From the NCBI GenBank assembly GCA_002333205.1, contig DDAD01000003.1:68426-76855 (forward strand): a stretch of 8,430 nt of DNA, written 5' to 3'. Made by a program: the position numbers and the translations under genes. The notes below the pieces were generated by a model. That model had not been told where the DNA came from. It saw nothing but the letters and a program-made list of their open reading frames with translations, and ran no database searches. This DNA is from Pedobacter sp. UBA2067. GTDB taxonomy: Bacteria; Bacteroidota; Bacteroidia; Sphingobacteriales; Sphingobacteriaceae. Shown piece by piece: positions 1-6,039 of the stretch (within the stretch, counting starts at the first letter, position 1; each line of letters begins with the position of its first letter).

Positions 1-954
1 CATCACATACAGGGAAACATCACAATGTTCAGTGATCTCCGTATCAGATTGCCCGATGCCTGAGGTTTCTACGATGATCAGATCGTAGCCTGCAGCTTTA
101 CAGATGTCAATGCTCTCCTGAACATTTCTCGAAAGTGCCAGGTTGGCTTGACGGGTTGCAAGTGAGCGCATGTACACCCGTGGATTATTAATTGCATTCA
201 TGCGAATACGGTCCCCAAGCAGTGCTCCGCCGGTCTTTCTTTTGGAAGGGTCAACAGAGATGATGGCGATGGTCTTATCTTGAACTTCCAGCAGGAACCT
301 TCTTACGAGCTCATCCACTAACGATGATTTACCGGAGCCACCGGTTCCGGTGATGCCCAGCACTGGTGCCTGTTTAGATGCACTTAGCTTTTTCAGTTCA
401 TCCACGAAGGACTGTGTGCCTTCAGGGTCATTCTCCGCCACGGTAATGGCTGCGGCTATGCTTTTAACATCCTTGCTTTGTATCCCCTGAAGTTCATTGG
501 AGATGGTCTTCGCAGTTATAAAGTCGGTTTCCTGCAGCATGTGGTTGATCATGCCTTGCAAGCCCATTTTACGGCCATCATCCGGAGAGTAAATCTTGGT
601 GATACCGTATTGCTCCAGTTCTTCGATTTCCTGCGGCAGGATTACACCTCCACCGCCACCAAAGATTTTAATGTGTGTGGCACCGCGTTCCTGCAGCAGG
701 TCATACATGTACTTGAAGTACTCGATGTGACCACCCTGATAGGAAGTCATCGCAATACCCTGTACATCTTCCTGGATGGCGCAGTTAACCACCTCATCTA
801 CGGAGCGGTTGTGACCCAGGTGGATTACTTCAGCTCCAGAGGATTGAAGTATCCGGCGCATGATGTTGATGGTCGCATCATGCCCATCGAATAAAGCAGC
901 TGCAGTTACAAAGCGTATTTTGTGTTGAGGTCTATAAATTTGAATTTGTTCCAT
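1..954 (-). CDS. icmF: Fused isobutyryl-CoA mutase IcmF, N-terminal part (runs off left edge)
   Basis: This is the first 318 codons of an adenosylcobalamin-dependent acyl-CoA mutase fused to its own G-protein chaperone; the reading frame is open to base 1. Residues about 12-140 form the B12-binding domain: DGH at 23-25 supplies the cobalt-ligating His25, the second motif lies around Ser71, and a Gly run at 99-103 contacts the nucleotide tail. Residues about 196-318 start a MeaB-type GTPase: Walker A GTGGSGKS at 203-210, the VDPSKRKTGG segment from 234 and the ETSGIGQSD segment from 296. In this family a substrate-binding mutase domain follows, giving roughly 1,100 residues, and the enzyme interconverts isobutyryl-CoA and n-butyryl-CoA or related branched acyl-CoAs in the cytoplasm. 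That domain is outside the window, so substrate choice cannot be judged. The B12-GTPase order separates it from plain methylmalonyl-CoA mutase. The start at 954 is the natural one: no SD, but a promoter-like box lies 24 nt upstream. Confidence 0.9.
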   Translation of the reverse strand, partial: MEQIQIYRPQHKIRFVTAAALFDGHDATINIMRRILQSSGAEVIHLGHNRSVDEVVNCAIQEDVQGIAMTSYQGGHIEYFKYMYDLLQERGATHIKIFGGGGGVILPQEIEELEQYGITKIYSPDDGRKMGLQGMINHMLQETDFITAKTISNELQGIQSKDVKSIAAAITVAENDPEGTQSFVDELKKLSASKQAPVLGITGTGGSGKSSLVDELVRRFLLEVQDKTIAIISVDPSKRKTGGALLGDRIRMNAINNPRVYMRSLATRQANLALSRNVQESIDICKAAGYDLIIVETSGIGQSDTEITEHCDVSLYVM

Positions 955-977
955 AAAGGAGATTTATATTTGGCCAG

Positions 978-985
978 CAAAGTTA
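978..985 (-). promoter_or_regulatory. Candidate Bacteroidota -7 box for icmF
   Basis: On the minus strand this reads TAACTTTG, an exact match to the Bacteroidota -7 consensus TAnnTTTG used by their primary sigma factor. It lies 23 nt before the icmF start, which would give a 5' leader of roughly 15-20 nt. I see no TTG at the expected -33 distance, because that position falls inside the terminator hairpin of the upstream gene. Support is therefore one box plus good placement; an 8-nt motif with six fixed bases can arise by chance in AT-rich DNA. Confidence 0.45.
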
Positions 986-1020
986 ATAAAAAAATAAAGC
1001 CGCAGATTCTGCGGCTTTAT
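984..1020 (-). terminator. Rho-independent terminator after the phosphatase gene
   Basis: Bases 994-1006 (ataaagccgcaga) and 1008-1020 are exact reverse complements, a 13-bp inverted repeat around a single central base; in RNA it would fold as a GC-centred stem with a loop of about 3-5 nt. Read on the minus strand, the stem is followed by a T-rich tail (TTTATTTTTTTATT) ending near 984. It lies 37 nt after the phosphatase stop codon, so it most likely ends transcription of the long upstream gene run. On the plus strand the T-tail is short, so it acts mainly in the minus direction. Confidence 0.88.
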
Positions 1021-1057
1021 GCTGTTACTATATTTAGCTTATTCTCTTCAGCTACAT

Positions 1058-2725
1058 CTAATTGTCTGTTAATTCGGTAATTGCCTGTCCAATGGTACCA
1101 CTCGGCATCTGAATTTGCAACATCGCTGCAATTGTTGGCGCGATATCGCTCATATGGTATGGCTTGTTTGTTTTACCAGGCTTAACTTTCCAACCCATAA
1201 ACACAGCCGGGATATGCGCATCATATGGGTTCCATGAACCGTGTGTGGTTCCGGTGCTTCCACCATCAAACCAGTTTGGGTTCAAAATAAAATAAACATC
1301 ACCGCTGCGGCGTGCATTGTAACCATTTGCAATGCGCTCCTTAATCAGGTTTGGTAAAGTTGCGTTACCAAGATCCGTAATGTCAACGGCGTTTAATATA
1401 CCGGTTTGTTGTTTAAGGAACTTTATGGTTGTTCTCTTCATGTCTTCAAAATCCACATCGGCTTTCTCGATTTCAGGCTTATTGTAGATCACCTGATTGT
1501 TCATCACAGTCAAAACACTTTTCTGAATTTTGAACTCCTGTTCCAAGACTTTATTCAGCCCTGCTGCTAACTGTCTGTTGCTCACCACACCACCTGGCAA
1601 CTTATTTTCTTCCATGAATTTAGGCACGTGCGCTGCACCGTGATCAGCCGAAAGGAAGAAAAGATAATTTCCTTTACCCAAAGTTTTATCCAGGTAGTTG
1701 AAGAAAGCTTCTAGGTCTTTATCTAATCTAAGGTAAGTATCTTCCGCTTCAATAGAGTTTGGACCAAACTGGTGGCCTACGTAATCTGTTGATGAACAAC
1801 TCACTGCAAGGAAATCCGTGTTGCCTGCCTGACCCAGCTTTTCATTTTCAATTGCAAGCTTAGCCATATCCAGGGTCATTGTATTACCAAAAGGCGTGCT
1901 TCTAACCAGGTCGTAGTTCTTGTTAATCGCGTCAGTTAGCTTGTGCGGAAAGGTTGAACTGTTTTCACCTTTATAGCGGCCTTCATAAGGCTTATCATCT
2001 GAGGTACTTTGTGTGTAGGTTTCAATTGGATATAAGGTTTCCCAGTTCTTCTCGTAGAACTTATTCTGGTGTTTCGCATTGTTATAGGCTTCAACCCAGG
2101 CAGGTAACTGCTGCATGTAGTAGGTGCTGGTGATGAAATTTCCATTAGAGCCATCATACCAGTACGCTGCATTTGCAGAATGACCAGCAGGTAGAATAGA
2201 GCCACGGTCTTTCATGGATATACCGATAACTTTACTTTTAAAATTGGTTGCTAACCTGAGTTCATCAGCGATGGTTGTTGTCAGCATGTTCTTTGGCGAC
2301 ATTTCACCGGCGTCCGAAGTTGTACCCACAGACTTCACGGATTTGTCTTCTGCACAGTAAACATCACGTCTCAATTCCGGGTCATACCAGTTATTCCCAA
2401 TAATACCGTTAATTGCAGGAACAGAGCCAGTGTAGATGGATGCATGTCCACATGCCGTATAGGTCGGCAAATATGGGATCATGGTGTTTTCGGCAGAAAA
2501 GCCCTCATTAACCAGTCTCTTGAATCCACCATTTGTATAACGGTCATAATACCTGTAAAGATAGTCCCAGCGCATTTGATCGACAACCAGTCCGACCACT
2601 AACTTTGGTCTTTCTATCACCGTACCGGCTGTTTTCTTTGCCGTCGCATTAGCATTTTTCTTCTGCGCATAAACCGCTGGGTTTAGCAACAGCAACGCTG
2701 TTAATATCAGGTATACTTTTCTCAT
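1058..2725 (-). CDS. pafA: Secreted PafA-type alkaline phosphatase
   Basis: This 555-residue phosphomonoesterase belongs to the alkaline phosphatase superfamily and most resembles the Ca-activated, phosphate-insensitive PafA enzymes of Bacteroidota (about 546 residues). Residues 1-20 are a signal peptide (basic start, Leu-rich core, Ala-x-Ala-like VYA end before QKK), so the protein acts outside the inner membrane. The active site looks complete: nucleophile Thr90 in PTYTACGH, zinc ligands Asp49, Asp314, His318, Asp361, His362 and His495, and substrate-phosphate contacts Asn111, Lys172 and Arg174. Compared with PafA from memory (D38, T79, N100, K162, R164, D305, H309, D352, H353, H486), these keep a nearly constant offset of 9-11 residues. 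The Lys/Arg pair marks a monoesterase rather than a nucleotide pyrophosphatase/diesterase. It would release phosphate from organic esters. It lies 69 nt after folC with no terminator between, so it is probably cotranscribed; a weak -7-like TACCTTTA at 2752-2745 could add a local start. No Pho-box-like repeat is evident. Confidence 0.9.
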   Translation of the reverse strand: MRKVYLILTALLLLNPAVYAQKKNANATAKKTAGTVIERPKLVVGLVVDQMRWDYLYRYYDRYTNGGFKRLVNEGFSAENTMIPYLPTYTACGHASIYTGSVPAINGIIGNNWYDPELRRDVYCAEDKSVKSVGTTSDAGEMSPKNMLTTTIADELRLATNFKSKVIGISMKDRGSILPAGHSANAAYWYDGSNGNFITSTYYMQQLPAWVEAYNNAKHQNKFYEKNWETLYPIETYTQSTSDDKPYEGRYKGENSSTFPHKLTDAINKNYDLVRSTPFGNTMTLDMAKLAIENEKLGQAGNTDFLAVSCSSTDYVGHQFGPNSIEAEDTYLRLDKDLEAFFNYLDKTLGKGNYLFFLSADHGAAHVPKFMEENKLPGGVVSNRQLAAGLNKVLEQEFKIQKSVLTVMNNQVIYNKPEIEKADVDFEDMKRTTIKFLKQQTGILNAVDITDLGNATLPNLIKERIANGYNARRSGDVYFILNPNWFDGGSTGTTHGSWNPYDAHIPAVFMGWKVKPGKTNKPYHMSDIAPTIAAMLQIQMPSGTIGQAITELTDN

Positions 2726-2794
2726 ATTAAATAAATTTGATGTCTAAAGGTATAAACTATACGCTCCTGATAACAGGGCTGGAATGTAAAGAAT

Positions 2795-4081
2795 TTATAA
2801 AACTTCAGCGACAACAAAGGTGCTTCCGCCTACAAATACCAGGTCATTAGCGCCCGCTTGCCGCTTTGCAGCAGCTAATGCAGCATTTACCGTTTCAAAT
2901 GCAGCACCATGAAGCCCATGTTCCTGTGCCTGTTCCTTCAAAGAAGCCACGGGTAATGCACGTTCGAGATTTGGCTGGCTGAAATAATAGGTGGCTTCTT
3001 TTGGAAGCAGGTCAAGAATCTTGGAGATATCTTTGTCTTTAACCATGCCAATTACAAAGTGGAGCTGCTCATGTGGTGTGGCCTGGATATTCTTCAATAC
3101 TTCTGTGATTCCAGCAACGTTATGCCCCGTATCACAGATCACGTGTGGCGTATAGCTTAATGTTTGCCACCGGCCTTGCAAGCCTGTGAGTTTTTTCACC
3201 TGACACAAAGCATCGTACACATGTGCAGGTTCAATCGTAAATCCACGGGCATTCAGCTGATCTACAGCAGCAAGAACGGCGGGAATGTTATATTGCTGGT
3301 AACTGCCATTTAGATCCAGCGCAAGGTCCTTGTACTGCAGTTCTCCATCTTTTTCCACAGAAAATACCAGTTGATTATCTTCGCTTCGCAGGTCTGCAAT
3401 CTGGTATTCACGGGATGCGAACTGGAGGGTTGTACCCACTTCATCAGCTTTGTCGATAAATACAGCGCTGGTTTCCGGCGCTTCTTCACCAACAATAGCG
3501 GGCACTCCAGCTTTGATGATTCCTGCCTTCTCAAAGGCGATCTTTGGAAGTGTATCTCCAAGGATGTTGATGTGATCTAGGCTGATGTTGGTAATCAAAG
3601 ATAACTCCGGCTGAATGATGTTGGTCGAATCAAGTCTGCCACCCAGGCCAACCTCGATCACGGCTACGTCAACTTCTTCAATGGCGAAGTAAGAAAAAGC
3701 CATCGCTACGGTAACTTCAAAAAAGGAGGGCTGCACGCGCTCAATCACCTTCATCTGTTGTTTTACAAAGGCGGTGACGAATGCTTTAGGAGCCATTTTC
3801 CCATTGATGCGGATACGCTCGCGAAAATCTTTAAGGTGAGGGGAGGTGTATAAGCCGGTCTTGTAGCCGGCTTTTTGTAGAATTGCTGCAAGCATGTGTG
3901 AGGTTGAACCTTTACCGTTCGTACCTGCAACATGTATGCTTTTAAAAGTATCCTGAGGGTTCCCCAGACTTTCACAAAGTGCAAGGGTATTTGCTAAATC
4001 TTTTTTAAGCGCTGCCTCTCCAATCCTGGTAAACATCGGAAGTTTACTGTAAAGGAAATCCAGTGTCTCTGAATAGTTCAT
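2795..4081 (-). CDS. folC: Folylpolyglutamate synthase / dihydrofolate synthase
   Basis: FolC adds glutamate to folates (and, in bifunctional forms, to dihydropteroate) using ATP; it is cytoplasmic and a member of the Mur ligase family. The 428-residue length is typical. The ATP loop GTNGKGST is at 53-60 and the folate-contacting TSPHL at 79-83. Glu143 in IEVGLGGRLDSTN and His170 in SLDHINILG are the metal ligands; Lys185 in FEKAGIIK is the lysine that is carbamylated in E. coli FolC. The C-terminal glutamate-ligase domain begins near 300 and carries DTGHN at 317-321 where many homologues have DGAHN; I believe the DTGHN form is usual in Bacteroidota. The start at 4081 gives the standard N-terminus (YSETLDFLYSKLPMF, then the GEAALKKDL helix) and has no SD. 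It starts 27 nt after tonB and is presumably expressed from the same transcript. Whether both synthase activities are present cannot be told from sequence. Confidence 0.96.
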   Translation of the reverse strand: MNYSETLDFLYSKLPMFTRIGEAALKKDLANTLALCESLGNPQDTFKSIHVAGTNGKGSTSHMLAAILQKAGYKTGLYTSPHLKDFRERIRINGKMAPKAFVTAFVKQQMKVIERVQPSFFEVTVAMAFSYFAIEEVDVAVIEVGLGGRLDSTNIIQPELSLITNISLDHINILGDTLPKIAFEKAGIIKAGVPAIVGEEAPETSAVFIDKADEVGTTLQFASREYQIADLRSEDNQLVFSVEKDGELQYKDLALDLNGSYQQYNIPAVLAAVDQLNARGFTIEPAHVYDALCQVKKLTGLQGRWQTLSYTPHVICDTGHNVAGITEVLKNIQATPHEQLHFVIGMVKDKDISKILDLLPKEATYYFSQPNLERALPVASLKEQAQEHGLHGAAFETVNAALAAAKRQAGANDLVFVGGSTFVVAEVL

Positions 4082-4108
4082 GAAATTATTAATGATGGAG
4101 CAAAAAGG

Positions 4109-4924
4109 CTATTTCACCTTGAAATTAAATATCACCACGCCAACCTGAACGTCTGGTGCATTTTCACTTTGATTCAGGCGTGCACCCATTACAGCTTCTT
4201 TGCATTTCTGCCAAAGTTCACGGTCATTCAGGGTGGTGCCTTTTACGCCTGGAACAGCATTGATCACAATACCTTCACGATTGATGGAAATTCGTACCGC
4301 AATTTTACCGGTCTTCTGCCCGTCATCCTGTGGCGTTACCAGGTTGGTAAAACGTCTTAATGCAATCGGTGTATCACCAAAGCCCGAACCACCTTCGCCG
4401 TAGTTATTGGATAGGGGGTCGCCATTAATGCTGCCTTGATTTCCCGGTGTACTGCCAGTGCCATCACCTTTACCAGTTCCGGTATTCTTCTTGCCTTTGT
4501 ACAGGGCGTTCTGATTGATGGTTGGCGTTGCAGGCTTTTCTTCAGCTGCGGCAGTAGGTGCAGCAGTGCTGGTGGATTTTTTAGTGTTTACCGCTACAGC
4601 TTCTTCGGTCGACTGCGTCTGAATCTCCTTTGCACTGGATTCTACCACGCTCTTTGTCGGTTGCTGTGGCACCGGAACAACTTTATCCGGCATCTCATTG
4701 TTCGCGTCAGGATCGGCCGAAGGCTCTTCAAGGCTCGTGTAGTCCGTACCCATACCTTCAACGGAAGTTCCGTAGTTTACAACAATACCACCCATTCCAG
4801 CTTCCACCGGCGGCTCGAATGTTCCTATCGCTATGAAATAGCTTAATACCAGGAAAAGCGCCATAATCCCGGTGGAGATGGCCAGCGCTTTTGGGTAATT
4901 ATTTTCTTCCTCGTGGTAAATCAT
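4109..4924 (-). CDS. tonB: TonB-like energy transducer
   Basis: This 271-residue protein has the TonB layout. A short cytoplasmic N-terminus is followed by one membrane anchor (about 13-33), then a long low-complexity periplasmic linker rich in Ala, Pro, Thr, Glu and finally Gly (about 60-186), and a compact C-terminal domain (187-271) with the beta-alpha-beta pattern of TonB_C (KIAVRISINREGIVINAV, then a Trp-containing helix). Just after the anchor is a segment around 36-59 (EPP, then VNYGTSVEGMG) that I recognise from Bacteroidota TonB proteins in this gene setting. It would pass the ExbB/ExbD-derived energy to outer-membrane receptors. Its start codon overlaps the exbD stop (TAATG), supporting co-translation with its motor partners. 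The linker is richer in Gly/Thr and poorer in Pro-Lys/Pro-Glu repeats than classical E. coli TonB, and the C-terminal domain is divergent, so a TolA-like role is possible but less likely. Confidence 0.86.
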   Translation of the reverse strand: MIYHEEENNYPKALAISTGIMALFLVLSYFIAIGTFEPPVEAGMGGIVVNYGTSVEGMGTDYTSLEEPSADPDANNEMPDKVVPVPQQPTKSVVESSAKEIQTQSTEEAVAVNTKKSTSTAAPTAAAEEKPATPTINQNALYKGKKNTGTGKGDGTGSTPGNQGSINGDPLSNNYGEGGSGFGDTPIALRRFTNLVTPQDDGQKTGKIAVRISINREGIVINAVPGVKGTTLNDRELWQKCKEAVMGARLNQSENAPDVQVGVVIFNFKVK

Positions 4925-4926
4925 TA
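4922..4926 (-). other. TAATG stop/start overlap, exbD to tonB
   Basis: On the minus strand the exbD stop TAA and the tonB start ATG share one A. No SD precedes it, so tonB translation probably depends on ribosomes finishing exbD. The overlap fixes the tonB start. Confidence 0.85.
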
Positions 4927-5325
4927 TTTCTTAGGTTCTACAGCCAAAACAACTTTCAGCTTCAATTGATTTGCAACATCAAAAACCTGCATGGTGTTCT
5001 CAATTGACACACCTCGTGCTACATATAAAACGATGGTTAAGTCTGGTGAAGCCTGTTGGTAGCTTTCTACCGCAGCTTGCAAGCCTTCCAGATTAACCTG
5101 CTTCTTCTCTACAAAATACTCCAGGTTCTCGCTAATCGACACCGTGATGGTCTTTTGTGCGTTCGATTGCTGTCCAGACTCTGATCTCGGCAACAGCAGT
5201 TTCACCACTTGCGGGTTAACTACAGCCGAAGCAAGCAGGAAGAACAACAGCAAGAAGAACATGATGTCATTCAGCGCAGAAGTATGAACTTCTACCGTTG
5301 CTTTATTTCTCTTACGTAAATTCAT
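4924..5325 (-). CDS. exbD: ExbD/TolR-family biopolymer transport protein
   Basis: ExbD is the proton-carrying subunit of the TonB motor. This 133-residue protein has the family layout: a basic cytoplasmic start (MNLRKRNKATVEVHTSALND), a single membrane helix (about 21-41, FFLLLFFLLASAV) and a small periplasmic domain (about 45-130). Asp20, in the LNDIMFF motif at the start of the helix, corresponds to the essential proton-binding Asp25 of E. coli ExbD. The periplasmic part has the ITVSISENLEYFVEKKQV and LTIVLYVARGVSIE strands expected of the ExbD/TolR fold. The start at 5325 overlaps the exbB stop and gives a normal-length protein. ExbD and TolR cannot be separated by sequence alone; the neighbouring tonB favours ExbD, and no tolB or pal is seen here. 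Confidence 0.93.
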   Translation of the reverse strand: MNLRKRNKATVEVHTSALNDIMFFLLLFFLLASAVVNPQVVKLLLPRSESGQQSNAQKTITVSISENLEYFVEKKQVNLEGLQAAVESYQQASPDLTIVLYVARGVSIENTMQVFDVANQLKLKVVLAVEPKK

Positions 5326-5327
5326 TA
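5323..5327 (-). other. TAATG stop/start overlap, exbB to exbD
   Basis: The exbB stop TAA and exbD start ATG share one A on the minus strand, the same arrangement as at the exbD/tonB junction. It decides the exbD start and suggests translational coupling of the motor subunits. Confidence 0.85.
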
Positions 5328-6035
5328 TTTACCTGGCTCTTCTAATAGGTCAATAAACTCGATCGAATCTGTTTCCATACGCAGGATGATACGTTCTACC
5401 ATCATGTTCAGGATGTGGTATAATACATAAGCAACAATACCGATCACCAAACCAGACGCTGAGGTAATCATCTTAACGTATAAACCGCCTGAAATTGTAC
5501 CAATCTCAATTGCCCCTTTAATGGATACATCATGGAAAATCTGGATTACACCGATAATCGTTCCCACGAAACCAAGCATTGGTGCAATACCTGCAACAAT
5601 ACCAAGAATGTTGATGTTCTTTTCCATCTTGGAAACTTCAAGCTTACCTACGTTCTCAATCGCACCTTCAATTTCTTTGATCGGGCGACCGATTCGTCTT
5701 AAGCCTTTTTCAAGCATTCTACTTAATGGAGAACGATTGTTTCTGCATACTGTTATGGCGTGGTCTAACTTTCCTTCCTGAATATACTGTTTGATCTGTA
5801 ACATCAGGTTCGCTTCACTCTTCGAAGCATTTCTGATGGTGATATAGCGTTCTATAAAAATTACCAATCCTAAAAATGCAAGTAATGCCAGTGGAATCAT
5901 TACCCATCCACCCTGAAATAACAGGTCGATGAAATGGATCTCCTGTGGTGGCGTTGCCACCACCTGGTTGGTCAGGCTTGTGGTATCAGTTAGTTGTGTT
6001 GCTGTGTCTACGGTACCTTGTAGCAATGTGATCAT
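5325..6035 (-). CDS. exbB: ExbB/TolQ/MotA-family proton channel protein
   Basis: ExbB forms the pentameric inner-membrane scaffold of the TonB motor around ExbD. The 236-residue protein has three membrane segments: about 44-62 (after the GGW motif), about 143-167 (ILGIVAGIAPMLGFVGTIIG) and about 188-210. A cytoplasmic helical loop of about 80 residues between the first two carries the family pattern SPLSRMLEKGL. Thr159 in FVGTIIG and Thr191 in MITSASGL match the conserved pore-lining threonines of E. coli ExbB (148 and 181). The roughly 40-residue N-terminal extension before the first helix is common in Bacteroidota homologues, so I keep the start at 6035. That start lies one base after the stop of the HU-SPOR gene (TAA-T-ATG), which supports coupled translation. 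The motor it forms with ExbD and TonB would energise outer-membrane receptors. Confidence 0.94.
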   Translation of the reverse strand: MITLLQGTVDTATQLTDTTSLTNQVVATPPQEIHFIDLLFQGGWVMIPLALLAFLGLVIFIERYITIRNASKSEANLMLQIKQYIQEGKLDHAITVCRNNRSPLSRMLEKGLRRIGRPIKEIEGAIENVGKLEVSKMEKNINILGIVAGIAPMLGFVGTIIGVIQIFHDVSIKGAIEIGTISGGLYVKMITSASGLVIGIVAYVLYHILNMMVERIILRMETDSIEFIDLLEEPGK

Positions 6036-6039
6036 ATTA
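6033..6039 (-). other. Near-overlapping stop/start, HU-SPOR gene to exbB
   Basis: The HU-SPOR stop TAA is separated from the exbB ATG by a single T. With no SD and no room for a promoter, exbB translation is probably coupled to the upstream gene, placing the HU-SPOR protein in the same expression unit as the TonB motor. Confidence 0.75.

Noticed and set aside
317..321. DTGHN instead of DGAHN in FolC (residue numbers 317-321 of the protein) as a sign of altered function
   Set aside because: The Asp, His and Asn are retained and I believe this variant is common in Bacteroidota FolC, so it is probably lineage-typical. The coordinates given here are protein residues, not bases.
478..894. Plus-strand open frame of 138 codons
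   Set aside because: It lies wholly antisense to the B12-binding domain of icmF, whose motifs are unmistakable. Its protein has no recognisable domain and no promoter, so it is a shadow of the real gene.
2766..2777. Small inverted repeat cctg-ataa-cagg between folC and the phosphatase gene
   Set aside because: A 4-bp stem with no following T-run is too weak for a terminator and is expected by chance.
4436..4846. Plus-strand open frame of 136 codons opposite tonB
   Set aside because: It is antisense to the low-complexity linker of tonB; its Cys/Arg/Phe-rich composition is what reverse-reading such a linker yields.
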